From assembly GCA_963702685.1 (NCBI GenBank), contig CAVPDQ010000021.1, forward strand, positions 1-64,000: a stretch of DNA of 64,000 nucleotides, given 5' to 3'. This document shows, in pieces, positions 35,189 through 44,184 of the stretch (the first letter of the stretch is position 1; each line of letters starts with the position of its first letter). The translations under genes were made by a program, and so were the position numbers. Under the pieces are notes generated by a model that was not told the origin of the DNA, searched no databases, and saw only the letters and a list, made by a program, of their open reading frames with translations. This DNA is from AP-15 sp963702685 (GTDB lineage: Bacteria; Pseudomonadota; Alphaproteobacteria; ATCC43930; CGMCC-115725).

Positions 35189-36975
35189 TTAATGCGAGGC
35201 GGCGTCGACGGCCGGGCCGGATGCGCCAGGGCCGAACCCGCCCGGGCCAAAGCCGAGCCGGACGGCGCCATAGATCAGGTTGCGGGTCGTGTTGGCCACG
35301 ATATCGGTCGTCACGTCGTCGCCGACGCGAAATTCGAGGTTGCGCCAGCGGGCGAACGGGCGCACCGCCACGCCGACATCGGTCTCGAACAGGCGCGGCT
35401 CGGCATTGTACTGGGCGGTCGCCTCGATCCCCGCGTAAACATAGGATTCGACCCAGGGAATCGGCAAATCCCGGGCCAGATAGGCGCGCGCGAAGGGACC
35501 GGTGCGAAAGCTCGCGCCATTGCCGCCGACCAGATTGCCGGCCGGCATATAGCCGATGCCGACATAGCTCGAACGGCCGACGTCATAGGGGTTGGGGGTG
35601 GCGAAATAATACCGGTTTTCGAGCCTGATCCCCTGTTTGCCGCCCGCGGTATCGGCCAGCGAAATTCCCCGGTTCAAATTGTCGAGCGCATACACCGAGC
35701 CGCGCAATTCGAGCGCACCAAAATAATTCCAGGCGGCGCCCAGCTCCGAATCGATCTCGCGCTTGCTGAAATCGACCCCACCCTGATTGGCGTTGGTGAT
35801 GCCGGGCGCCGAATGCTGCGCCCAGAAGGTGCCGTCCCAAAACAAGTAAAGCTGCTTTTGCGGCAAGAGGCCGAGGTTCAATTCGCTGGTGACGCCAAAG
35901 ACCGGCGCAAAGGAGACGCCGTTCGGCGCCATCCGGTTGCTCGCCACATAGGCCGGCAGGCCGATGACGCCCCAGGCTTGCGGCCAGCCGGCGAGGAAAG
36001 GCGAGGCGCTGTCGTCGCTCGGCGCACCGCTCGGGGAGGCCCCGAGGTTGAGACGCACAGCACCATAGACGAGGTTCTTGGTCAGATGCGCCTGGACGTC
36101 GGCGGTCATCTGGTCGCCCAGCCGGAATTCCAGGTTCTGCCGGTCGGCAACCGGCCGGACCGCCAGCCCGGCATCGGTCTCGACCAGGCGCGGGGTCGCC
36201 CCGTCCTCGGCGGTATACTCGACCCCGCCATAAAGATAGGAGTGGAACGGTGTCGGCAAATCCTGGGTCAGATAGGCATGCGCGAAGAGGCCGGGGCGAA
36301 AGCTCTCCCCGTTGTTGCCGACCATGTCCTTTGTCGGGTAATAGCCGAGGCTGACAAAGCTGAGCCGGCCGATGTCATAAATATCGGCGGGGCCAAAGTA
36401 ATAGCGGTTTTCGATGCCGACCCCGTCCTTGTACCCATCGGGGTTGGCGAGCGAGGTGCCGCGATTGAGATTGTTCATCGAATAGGCAAAGGCGCGCAAT
36501 TCCAACGAGCTGAAATAATTCCACGCCACGCCCAGATCGGCGTCCCACTCGCGCCGGTTGGTGGCCGACGACAGCCGCGCGGTGCGCTGGATCCAGAGAT
36601 CGTTTTGCAAGAACAGATATAGCTTTTTATTGGGGATCAGCCCGAAATTCAAATCCGAGTCCAATGCCAACAGCGGGTCGAAGGCGAGCCCGCCGGGCGC
36701 CTCGCGCGTCCCCGTCATATAGCCTTGGAGCCCGACCGTGCCCCACAAGACAGGGCCCGGAGGAGCGAGGCACGGCGCGCCGTTCGGCGACACCGCACAG
36801 GGCGGCTGCCCCGCCGGTGCTTGCGTCGTCGCCAGGGTTTGCGTCGTCACCGGGGTTTGCGTCGTCGCCGGGGTTGCGCCGTCGCCGGGGTTTGCGTCGT
36901 CGCCGGTGTCTGCGTCATCGCCGGTGTTGACGCCGCCGTCGCGGCGAGCGCCGACAGCGCCAGCCCGCGGATCAC
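35189..36975 (-). CDS. Large outer-membrane-type protein with two homologous halves (frame broken at 36859-36875)
   Basis: The mature part contains two tandem homologous modules of about 230 residues. One opens with WGTVGLQGYMTGTREAPGG and the other with WGVIGLPAYVASNRMAPNG, and both repeat the pattern GLIPNKKLYLF, AWNYFSSLELR, NRYYFGP and RNLIYGAVRL. Alternating hydrophobic strands suggest beta-barrels. A signal-peptide-like segment (IRGLALSALAATAAS) lies in another frame upstream of a TQTPAT repeat linker. One repeat unit is 17 instead of 18 bases, which breaks the frame. The start at GTG 36975 is tentative. Family unknown. Confidence 0.6.
36823..36929. repeat. 18-base tandem repeat, six copies, one of 17 bases
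   Basis: Units of the type GCGTCGTCGCCGGGGTTT start at 36823, 36841, 36859, 36876, 36894 and 36912. The third unit (36859-36875) lacks one T. On the coding strand each unit gives TQTPAT. The short unit changes the reading frame between the putative signal peptide and the mature protein. Confidence 0.93.
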
Positions 36976-37140
36976 AGACCCGGATGTCGATACCGCAAAA
37001 GCCAAGCGACGGCCCCCCGTGCTGCGCTGCAAATCCCACCGCCCCTCGAGCCACCGACAGAGGCGGCGCATTCACAATTCCGAGAGCGCCGATATGGCGA
37101 ATTCACCGGCCAGCCTACCCGCCTGCGGCTATCTCAGCAA

Positions 37141-37632
37141 GTGAACAGCCGGTCGCGAAATTCGCCCCGCCCGGCCCCGGCCTTGCCGCTCAGAGCGTGT
37201 GAAGGAATTGGATCGGCGCTATCCGTCCCCCGCCTTCGCGAGGGCAGGCTCTTCGAGACAGCCGCTGCGCGGCTTCCTCAGGGTGAGGGATTCCATAACT
37301 GCCATCAGCAGCTTACCTCATGCTGAGAACCTGTGAAGAAATCCTGCGTCGAAAGCAATGTCATTCCGGGATGCCCGTAGGGCAGGCCCGGAACCTATGA
37401 ACACCGCCGTCCGCCAGCATATCGCAGGCCGGTGTGCATGGGTTCCGGGTTCGCGGGCTGCGCCCACGCCCCGGAATGACAGCGATTTGGTATTCCTTCA
37501 CGCGCTCTGAGGAGCGCCCCCTTCGAGACGCCGCTTGCGGCGGCTCCTCAGGGCAGGCGGGCGCGTATCGAAGCACGCGCGGTGCCAATGCAACCACGAT
37601 TTGCCCGCTATCGCCAATTCATTCACATCCGC
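37141..37632. other. Gene-free, repeat-rich intergenic region
   Basis: About 490 bases hold no gene. A copy of the dispersed GTGTGAAGGAATTGG repeat lies at 37195-37330. A palindromic element occupies 37360-37480. A shorter inverted copy of the first repeat is near 37493-37512 (TTCCTTCACGCGCTCTGA), and another dispersed-repeat copy in minus orientation is at 37590-37635, ending at the stop of the ATP-grasp gene. Confidence 0.6.
37360..37480. repeat. Palindromic MITE/REP-like element
   Basis: The element begins with GTCATTCCGGG and ends with CCCCGGAATGAC, giving terminal inverted repeats of about 11 bases. An internal pair GGCCCGGAACC and GGTTCCGGG is also inverted. Elements with GTCATTCCGG ends are frequent in alphaproteobacterial intergenic DNA. 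No coding capacity. Confidence 0.6.
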
Positions 37633-38687
37633 TCAGCCGGCGTCGCCCCGGCGCAGCCTTGCCAACGCGAGACCGGCAATCGCCGCGGGCGCCTCGTCGG
37701 GGATCGCAAAGACCGAGCTGACGTTGATCTCGCACAGGACATAGCTGTCGGCGCCCGAGGCGGTGCGCGGCCCATAAAGAAAATCCGCGTCCCAGACGAT
37801 CGGCAGCGACGCCCGGTCGAGGCCCAGCAGCGCCATCATCTGCGGCGTCCATTCGGCTTCCATCTTTTCTCCGCAGCGCCTGAAACGGCGCGGCATCGGG
37901 GCCGTGCATGATGCGCGGGCCGGGCTGCGCCTGCGGCGAGTCCGGGCCCTCGGGCGGCGGCGGCACCAGCGCCTTGACCAGCTGATGGCCAAAGCCGACG
38001 ACCTTGTCGGCGCCCATATAGCAGCGGATCATGCCCTCGGCGAGGCGCGGCTGAAACGGCTGATCGACGATGCGCGCCATCGGCCGCGAAATAGGCGTCG
38101 CAACCGGTCATGAACGCGGCGAGCGGCATTTCCTTGAACGTGCTCCCGCGCCGCGCCTCCAGCACGCGCACGTCATCGGGCGCGCGCGCCGGGTCCGACA
38201 CGAGCTCGACCTTCCACACCCCTTGGCCGCCATTGCCGCGGTTGCGCTTGAGGACGCGCGGGCCGGCCGCTCGCAGCCGTGCCGGAAACTCCGCCGCGAA
38301 TTCGGCGGCGCTGCGATAGAGGTGCGTATCGGTCCCCCAGCCGAGCTGCCTGGTGCGGTAAAGCACCTCCTTGACGCCCATTGCGAGGATCGCGTCGGGA
38401 TGGGCGCTGACCCAGGGCCCGCGCGCGGCGACCTCGCGCAGCATCGCGTCGAGGACGGCGCGGGTCTTGCCCTGATGGATCGGATCGACCCAGACGAGCA
38501 CACCATCCGCCGCCAACAGCTGGTCGCGCACCTCCTCGGCGAAATCCTCGTCGAAAACCGCGGGCTCGGCCGCGATGCCGCGCGCCGCGAGCGCCGCGAA
38601 CACCTGACAAAAGCGATTGTTTGCGGCGGTCGCGGTTTGCCGCGCCGTGCGGTCGCCGCGCCAGACGACCGCGATCCGGTAAGCCAT
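37633..38687 (-). pseudogene. ATP-grasp protein of the Cj0069 type, two frame breaks
   Basis: Starting at the ATG at 38687 behind GAGGAGG, the protein opens MAYRIAVVWRGDR and contains VLVWVDPIHQGKTR and PRVLKRNRGNGGQGVWKV, an ATP-grasp glycine-rich loop. Homology switches frame near 38080 (to ARIVDQPFQPRLAEGMIRCY) and again near 37868 in an A4 run (to EKMEAEWTPQMMALLG). It ends at 37633. The complete protein would be about 350 residues, resembling glutathione-synthetase-fold proteins of unknown substrate. Whether it is dead or mis-sequenced cannot be told from this copy. Confidence 0.65.
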
Positions 38688-38983
38688 GTCGCCTCCTCGA
38701 GAGCGTGCCCGGAGGATGTCGCAACGCTCGGAAGCGAAATCGGAACATGTGGGCCGAAGCCGATCCGCGCACGCACACCTCGCCGGGCGAGTGGCGCAGT
38801 GCTTGGACGAACGGCCGTCTGACGGGGTGCCTGCCCAACCCCGCCACCACCCTACCCATCCCACCCCCACCCCGCAATCCCTATCGCCGCGCCACCTCTA
38901 CGCGGACGGGCGACATTTTGATCGGGCGCCTACAGGATAAGGCCGCATAATGCGCTTATGGAAAATACTAACCTCGTGTCGAG

Positions 38984-39178
38984 CTAGGTTATTTCTTCCT
39001 CCACAATATCTGCTCTCACCGATCCCCGCTTCACGCCGGTCGGCATGCCGGTACCCGTCCCGAGCTCAATGCCGAGTCTAAGCTCGCCCAAACCCCGTAG
39101 CAGGGCCGCTTTCGCTGCATTCTCCGGCGGGCCTTCATTCATCTCAAATTCGACATCTATCGTCGCTCGCATTTTCAT
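38984..39178 (-). CDS. Small protein of unknown function
   Basis: A 64-residue reading frame (MKMRATIDVEFEMNEG) with an acidic C-terminus ADIVEEEIT. It follows the 189-residue gene on the same strand with a 52-base gap and shares its lower GC content. I recognise no family. Modest confidence that it is translated. Confidence 0.45.
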   Translation of the reverse strand: MKMRATIDVEFEMNEGPPENAAKAALLRGLGELRLGIELGTGTGMPTGVKRGSVRADIVEEEIT

Positions 39179-39230
39179 TTTGGGGCCCTTCGTCTTGCTG
39201 CTTTAATGCCCAGAGTCCTCCCAAAATCTG

Positions 39231-39800
39231 CTAAACGCGCTTTTTGAGCAGGATTTGGTCGTCGTGCGGGTCTTTGCATCGAAACTGGAATAGCTTCCCG
39301 TTTGCATCTGGCTCGATGACGATTTCCCAACCGTGCAGATCGACACGACTAGCCAATTCGGATTCGAGCGACCAAAGAAGTCGATAGCCAGAAACTTCAA
39401 GGCGTTGCTGTATTCCACTTTCTGTTGGGTAGTCAAACGTGACGATCTTGTCTCCAACGACCGCCGGGTTAGGAGGCACTCGTTCGCCCGGACGACCGTT
39501 GGGCTTCACAAAGACGCGGCTCCTCTGTACGAACACTTGGACGTGAAGCGTTAAAAATCCGAAGTTACCCTCTGCTGCCGCGCGTTGAGGATTGGTTGCA
39601 AAATTATAGATATGATCGGTTCCGAGTTTCAGTTGGTATCCGGTCTGCTCTGAGAGCCGTACCAGATCGTCAGTAACTTCTTCAACTAACCAATCTTCGT
39701 TTTTTTCTGGAAGAGGATTGCTTTGATTGTCCAAATGACAGGCCGGGGGCATGATTTCCATCCACCACCCCACATTCTTCTTGAGCCGGTCGAGCTTCAT
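39231..39800 (-). CDS. Protein of unknown function in a lower-GC island
   Basis: The 189-residue frame starts at the ATG at 39800 behind GGGGAGGGG. It is hydrophilic, with no signal peptide or membrane segment. Notable segments are VGWWMEIMPPACHLDNQS, EEVTDDLVRLSEQTGYQ and VDLHGWEIVIEPDANG. Codon use is clearly more AT-rich than in flanking genes, which suggests horizontal acquisition. I recognise no family or catalytic motif. It probably forms a two-gene unit with the 64-residue frame downstream. Confidence 0.65.
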   Translation of the reverse strand: MKLDRLKKNVGWWMEIMPPACHLDNQSNPLPEKNEDWLVEEVTDDLVRLSEQTGYQLKLGTDHIYNFATNPQRAAAEGNFGFLTLHVQVFVQRSRVFVKPNGRPGERVPPNPAVVGDKIVTFDYPTESGIQQRLEVSGYRLLWSLESELASRVDLHGWEIVIEPDANGKLFQFRCKDPHDDQILLKKRV

Positions 39801-39856
39801 TAGATACCCCTCCCCTCCTCAAAGCGCTGATAATGGTACAACCTCGGGCATTATCC

Positions 39857-40639
39857 TTAAGTGGTTGGGCTCACCAATGCCGCCTTCATTTTGTCTATTT
39901 CATCCTGTTTTCTAATATTATACTCACCGATTGTAATATTCCGCTCGTATAGAGCGCGCAAATTAGTGTAAGGTTCGGGTTGTACCTTAACCATAATTTT
40001 GGCCAATGTTGGACTTGCCACCATGAGTTTGTTTCGACATTCTTCGTGCAATGGTTGATATGCATCTAATGCGGCCCGTTGACTCTCAGTCACATAGTTT
40101 TGGTTACTCTGCATACTTAAAGTAGGAGCTACATCGAGACTGATTATCCCGCGCAGAGGATTAAGGCGCGGGTCTTGGTATAGTTCCTTGCAGGAAGCGA
40201 CGGCCTCCTTAGTTCTGTCGGCCTGAGCGGATGCAGGGACAGGATTAGGAACACAGGCGTGTAGCACCGCGTAACAGGGTAGGTTCGGAGACAGCAATTT
40301 CCCCCGCGAACGGGTATTCGACGCAACCACTCTGTCGCCCTGCATCGTCAGATTCACCACGCAAAATTCTTGGCTAGTGCTTTCTGAGCCGACCATCAGA
40401 GACTGGTTTCCAGTTACAACCGCAGAAGTTGTAATAGGACCAAGTGTATTGTACGACCAGACCTCGGTCGCTCCGGCCGTGGCTGTCGATGTTGGCGGCC
40501 CCATGCAGCTTAAAACATGCTCCTTACTAAGACCAATCATACCAGTTATTTGATCTTGCACCTGTGCCGACTGGATCGTTCCGCAACCGGCCATAAAAAG
40601 AATTATCAAAACCGTGAACCGCCGATGGTTTCTATTCAT
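39857..40639 (-). CDS. Predicted lipoprotein of unknown function
   Basis: The 260-residue product starts at the ATG at 40639 (MNRNHRRFTVLIILF). It has a type II signal peptide with the lipobox FMAGC, so cysteine at about residue 19 is the lipidation site. The mature part contains GLSKEHVLSCMGPPTSTATAGATEVWSY, a pattern seen in small bacterial lipoproteins related to the SmpA/BamE-like fold, and a C-terminal helix (YNIRKQDEIDKMKAAL). Low GC marks it as part of the island. Function unknown. Confidence 0.72.
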   Translation of the reverse strand: MNRNHRRFTVLIILFMAGCGTIQSAQVQDQITGMIGLSKEHVLSCMGPPTSTATAGATEVWSYNTLGPITTSAVVTGNQSLMVGSESTSQEFCVVNLTMQGDRVVASNTRSRGKLLSPNLPCYAVLHACVPNPVPASAQADRTKEAVASCKELYQDPRLNPLRGIISLDVAPTLSMQSNQNYVTESQRAALDAYQPLHEECRNKLMVASPTLAKIMVKVQPEPYTNLRALYERNITIGEYNIRKQDEIDKMKAALVSPTT

Positions 40640-40686
40640 GGCGCGCTCCCTGCATCCTTTAGGGTTATACCACTCGCGCCGGTGGG

Positions 40687-40773
40687 TTACACCGTTGTAG
40701 GACGGAGCCTCAAAATCGTCTGCCGGCTGACATTGTAGCTGCGGGCTATCGAGCGGAGCGTTTCGCCGTCCAC
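40687..40773 (-). pseudogene. Remnant of a site-specific recombinase C-terminal HTH
   Basis: The minus strand reads VDGETLRSIARSYNVSRQTI and ends seven residues later at a TAA. This closely resembles the terminal helix-turn-helix of serine recombinases/resolvases. No catalytic domain precedes it. It lies at the edge of the lower-GC island, where a recombinase relic would be expected. Transposase HTH is an alternative. Confidence 0.4.
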
Positions 40774-40940
40774 GTCGCGCCGCCTGGGTGGGCAGCGGCA
40801 CTCACTGCAGTGTCCCCAGCCAGGCAAGACACGGTCACTGGCGGAAATGGGTTCATGGAGCGGTGTCAGTTGGTTAGGCAGCGAGGGTGGTCGGGCGTCA
40901 CGGTTTCGATAGGCGTCAAATCTTGAGGGGCCGCATTCGA

Positions 40941-41336
40941 TTATCGGGCTGAAGAGCGGTTCAGGGCCACGGCGGCACGTATCAGCGTCTTGAAGGCGTC
41001 CTCGTCTACTTCATCGCCCTCATGGAGGTCTATGGCGCGCCTGGTGTTGCCTTCGAGGCTGGAGTTGAACAGATTTGCAGGGTCCTCGAGCGAGGCGCCC
41101 TTGGCGAAAGTCAGCTTTACGATGCTCTTGTATGTCTCGCCGGTGCAGATCAGTCCGGCGTGGGACCACACCGGAACGCCTCTCCACTTCCACTCCTCGA
41201 CCACTTCGGGGTCCGCCTCTTTGATCAGGGCGCGGACATCGGCGAGCGTTTTGCCCCGCCAGTCGCCCAGCTCCTCGATCCTCGCATCGATCAGCCGAGA
41301 GGGGGATTCGCCCGTGGCCGTTGCGCTCGTTTTCAT
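40941..41336 (-). CDS. DUF1801-domain protein
   Basis: The 131-residue product starts at the ATG at 41336 (MKTSATATGESPSRL). It contains RIEELGDWRGKTLADVRALIKEADPEVVEEWKW and a later GETYKSIVKLTFAKGASLEDP, the YdhG/DUF1801 pattern. Proteins of this iron-chaperone/frataxin-like fold group have no settled biochemical role in proteobacteria. No partner gene is evident; it lies in the disturbed accessory region. Confidence 0.8.
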   Translation of the reverse strand: MKTSATATGESPSRLIDARIEELGDWRGKTLADVRALIKEADPEVVEEWKWRGVPVWSHAGLICTGETYKSIVKLTFAKGASLEDPANLFNSSLEGNTRRAIDLHEGDEVDEDAFKTLIRAAVALNRSSAR

Positions 41337-41451
41337 ATTGCTTGCGCCTCCGGGCGGCGGATGCGGTCGCCGTTGCACAGCCGGGCCATGGCGTCCGCGC
41401 GGCCACCTCCGCTCCCCATTCGATCACCTGATATTATAGTCGCGATCTCAA

Positions 41452-41552
41452 GGATGCGCGATATGCAGCCTCTCATGCCGACGTTTCACCCACGCCTCGA
41501 CATATTGCCGCCGCCGCAGCGGGCGTTGTGGGCCGAGCACGAGCGCGGATGA
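41452..41552 (+). pseudogene. N-terminal fragment of an AbiEii-type nucleotidyltransferase
   Basis: The frame MQPLMPTFHPRLDILPPPQ continues to RALWAE and then stops at 41552. HPRLDILPPPQRALW is the N-terminus of AbiEii/AbiGii-family nucleotidyltransferase toxins in alphaproteobacteria; the catalytic GGTALAL part is missing. The fragment lies before, not after, its usual partner gene, so the locus has been rearranged. Confidence 0.4.
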
Positions 41553-41873
41553 TGAAGCAATTGCCGAGAACGGCCGCATTGCTGCGCGTGCCCGCCGGGT
41601 CGTCTGGTTCGAGGAGCCGGAGCGGGCGCTCGCCGACCCGGTGCAGTTTCTGACGCATGTCATGGTGTTCGGCGGGATCGAGGATCTGCGAGGCGCTGCG
41701 CGGGGTCGTCGATTACGACGATTACCGCGAAGTCCTGGAAAAGCGCCCCGCCCGGCATTTTCGACGCGCGCTCCTGGGCCTATTGGAACCTGGTTTGCGG
41801 GCGCCAGCCGGCGCCGCCGCTGCCGGTGCGCGCCGGGGTGCAGCCGACCGGTCGACCGCATGCTCGCGTGTGA
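41537..41873 (+). pseudogene. Frameshifted partner gene of AbiEii-type nucleotidyltransferases
   Basis: Three frames give one protein. The first reads DDEAIAENGRIAARARRVVWFE to FGGIEDL, the second EALRGVVDYDDYREVLE and the third APPGIFDARSWAYWNLVCG. Shifts lie near 41690 and 41748. The family is a conserved hypothetical commonly encoded directly upstream of an AbiEii-like toxin and plausibly its antitoxin. The frame ends at TGA 41871-41873, which lies inside a dispersed repeat copy. Confidence 0.4.
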
Positions 41874-42048
41874 AGGAATTGGTTTGGGCCGATCGGCGCC
41901 GTGCGTCCCCGCTGTGCTGCAGGCTCTTCGGCAGCGCTGCGCGGTTTCCTCAGGATGAGGGATTCCATACGCATCGGAAGCCCCGCGGGGCGTCTCGAAG
42001 GACCGTGCCGATGCACCACGTTTCCCGTGCGCCACTCACATCCGCTCA
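41867..42048. repeat. Dispersed repeat copies in opposed orientation
   Basis: GTGTGAAGGAATTGG starts at 41869 in plus orientation and is followed by a segment that also occurs at 37270-37300 (TTCCTCAGGATGAGGGATTC versus TTCCTCAGGGTGAGGGATTC). The 3' end (41990-42048) is a minus-orientation copy whose TGA at 42048-42046 ends the dehydratase reading frame. Confidence 0.6.
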
Positions 42049-43771
42049 CCGCGGGCCGCGCCGCGAGCGGGTGCTTGCGCAGGAAGTTGAAGTCGCAGCC
42101 GCGGTCGGCTTGCAGGATTTCGGTGCGGTAGAGGCGGGCGTAGCCGCGCTCGGGCACGGGCGGCGGGGCTGACCGGGCGGCGGGCGAGCTCGTCGGGCGC
42201 GACGAGGAGATCGATGCGGCGGTCTTTGACCGAGAGGCGGATGCGGTCGCCGTTCCTGCACCTGGGCGAGCGGGCCGCCCGAGGCCGCGTCGGGGGTCAC
42301 GTGCAGGACGATCGAGCCGTAGGCGGTGCCGCTCATCCGCGCGTCGGAAATGCGCACCATGTCCTTGACCCCGGCGCGCGCCAGCTTTTGCGGGATCGGC
42401 AGATAGCCGGCCTCCGGCATGCCCGAAGCGGAGAGCGGCCCGGCATGCTGCAGCACCAGGAAATCGTCCGGGGTCACGTCGAGCCCGGGGTCGTCGATCC
42501 GCGCCGACAGATCTTCGAGCGAGGTGAAGACGACCGCCCTCCCCTCCTTTTCGAACAATTTCGGGTCGGCGGCCGAGCGCTTGAAGATCGCCCCCTTGGG
42601 CGCCAGCGAGCCGAAGAGCGCGACGAGCCCGCCCACCCTTTGCAGCGGGTCGGCGAGCGGCTTAATGACGGCGCGGTCGACCGGGCCCGCCGGTGCCGCG
42701 AGGCGCTCGGCCAAGGTCTCGCCGGTCACGGTCAGGCAATCGAGGTGCAACAGCGGCTCCAATTCGCGCAACACCGCGCCGATGCCGCCGGCGGCGAACA
42801 GATCCTCCATGTAATGCGGGCCGGTCGGCTTCAGATCGACCAGCACCGGGGTTTCGTCGCTGACCCGGTTGAGGCGGTGGAGGTCGATGTCGATCCCGGC
42901 GCGGCCGGCGATCGCGGTCAGGTGCAGGACCGCATTGGTCGAGCCGCCGATCGCCATCAGCACCCGGAGCGCGTTCTCGACCGAATCCGGGGTGACGATG
43001 CGGTCCGGGGTCAGTCCGGTGCGGGCGAGCTGCATCGCGGCACGGCCGGTCGCCTCGGCGGCGCGCAGCCGGTCGGCATGGACCGCCGGGATCGCGGCGG
43101 TGCCGGGCAGGATCATGCCGAGCGCCTCGGCGATGGACGCCATCGTGCTCGCCGTCCCCATGACGGCACAAGTGCCGGCGGTGGTCGCGAGATTGCCTTC
43201 GACCTCGTGGATTTCCGCCGCCGACACCTCGCCGGCGCGGTACCGCGCCCAGAACCGGCGGCAATCGGTGCAGGCGCCGAGCCGCTCGCCATGCCAGCGC
43301 GAGGTCATCATCGGCCCGGCGACGAGCTGGATCGCCGGCCGGTTCGCCGAGATCGCGCCCATCAGCTGCGCCGGCACGGTCTTGTCGCAGCCGCCGACCA
43401 GCACCACCGCATCCATCGGCTGGGCGCGGATCATCTCCTCGGTGTCGATCGCCATCAAATTGCGAAACATCAGGCTGGTCGGCGACAGAAACACTTCGCC
43501 GAGCGAGATCGTCGGGAAGGTCAATGGCAACCCGCCCGCCGCCAGGACGCCGCGCTTGACCGCCTCGATCAGCTCGGGGAAATGGCGGTGGCAGTTGTTG
43601 TAGCCGGAACGGGTGTCGGCGATGCCGATCACCGGCCGCGCCAGCATGTCGCTCGAATAGCCCATCGAGCTGCGCAAAGGAGCGGCGCAGATAGAGCGCG
43701 AAATCGGGGTCGCCGTAATTGGTGAGCCCGCGCGACAATCCAGTGGGGGCGAGCCCGATCGGTTCGGTCAT
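42046..43771 (-). pseudogene. IlvD/Edd-family dehydratase (sugar-acid type) with at least three frame breaks
   Basis: The gene starts at the ATG at 43771 (MTEPIGLAPTGLSRGLTNYG). It shifts frame near 43666 before MGYSSDMLARPVIG. The central part is intact and shows the Fe-S cysteines in VGGCDKTVPAQLMG, GACTDCRRFW and TAGTCAVMGTASTM. C-terminal homology (GDRIRLSVKDRRIDLLVAPDE, then PERGYARLYRTEILQ) is reached only through shifts near 42255 and 42165. The family includes dihydroxy-acid and arabinonate/galactonate dehydratases; this sequence resembles the sugar-acid branch. The end coincides with a dispersed repeat. Confidence 0.75.
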
Positions 43772-44080
43772 GGCTTCCTCTCGACAGCAGCGACGAGCCA
43801 GTGGATGGCATCTGACGGATGCGACCCAACTACCCGCCATACCGGCGAAGGCCGGTACCCATGGCAGAGATGGGTCCCGGCCTTCCCCACGGAACTGAAG
43901 CCCGTGAGCTGAAGGCCCACGGGAAGGCTGGAACGGGGTCAAGTATCTGGCTCCTTCCACCAGCTTGCCGCCGAGCCGCCGCCGCAGACAAGCGCGGCGT
44001 TTCGGACCGATCCACATTGGCGCTCGACGACCACACGCCGGCGCCGCATGCTCTGCCGAAATTATGGAGGTGCTCCGTCA
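43772..44080. other. Gene-free region with REP-like repeats and a duplicated leader
   Basis: About 310 bases hold no gene. Around 43838-43860 an imperfect palindrome (ACCGGCGAAGGCCGGTACC) resembles a REP element also present near 45729. From 44017 the sequence matches 45866 onward, including a ribosome-binding site and a start codon. Confidence 0.5.
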
Positions 44081-44102
44081 TGAGCCAGTCGCGCTCGGCC
44101 GA
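44017..44102 (+). repeat. Duplicated leader segment, copy 1
   Basis: This 86-base segment matches 45866-45951 at roughly 85-90 percent by eye. It includes GCGCTCGACGACCAC, TATGGAGGTGCTC, the start codon and the codons for MSQSRSA. Copy 2 leads the isocitrate-lyase-family gene; copy 1 leads only a 34-residue frame. Confidence 0.85.
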
Positions 44103-44184
44103 CGAGCTTCGTGATCCGACCAGCGTCCCGCACCGGGAGCTGGTCGATATCCTGCAGCGGCTCGCGAGAAATAAGTCCGGCTAG
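44081..44184 (+). CDS. 34-residue reading frame fused to the duplicated start region
   Basis: The frame begins MSQSRSADELRDPTSVPHRE and ends LARNKSG. Its first seven residues and its ribosome-binding site are shared with the isocitrate-lyase-family gene at 45930. The remaining residues have no recognised homology. It ends by overlapping the stop of the convergent DUF2252 gene. It may be a truncated gene or a chance frame captured by the duplication. Confidence 0.3.

Noticed and set aside
36823..36929. CRISPR-like array
   Set aside because: The units are contiguous with no spacers and encode a TQTPAT peptide repeat in frame.
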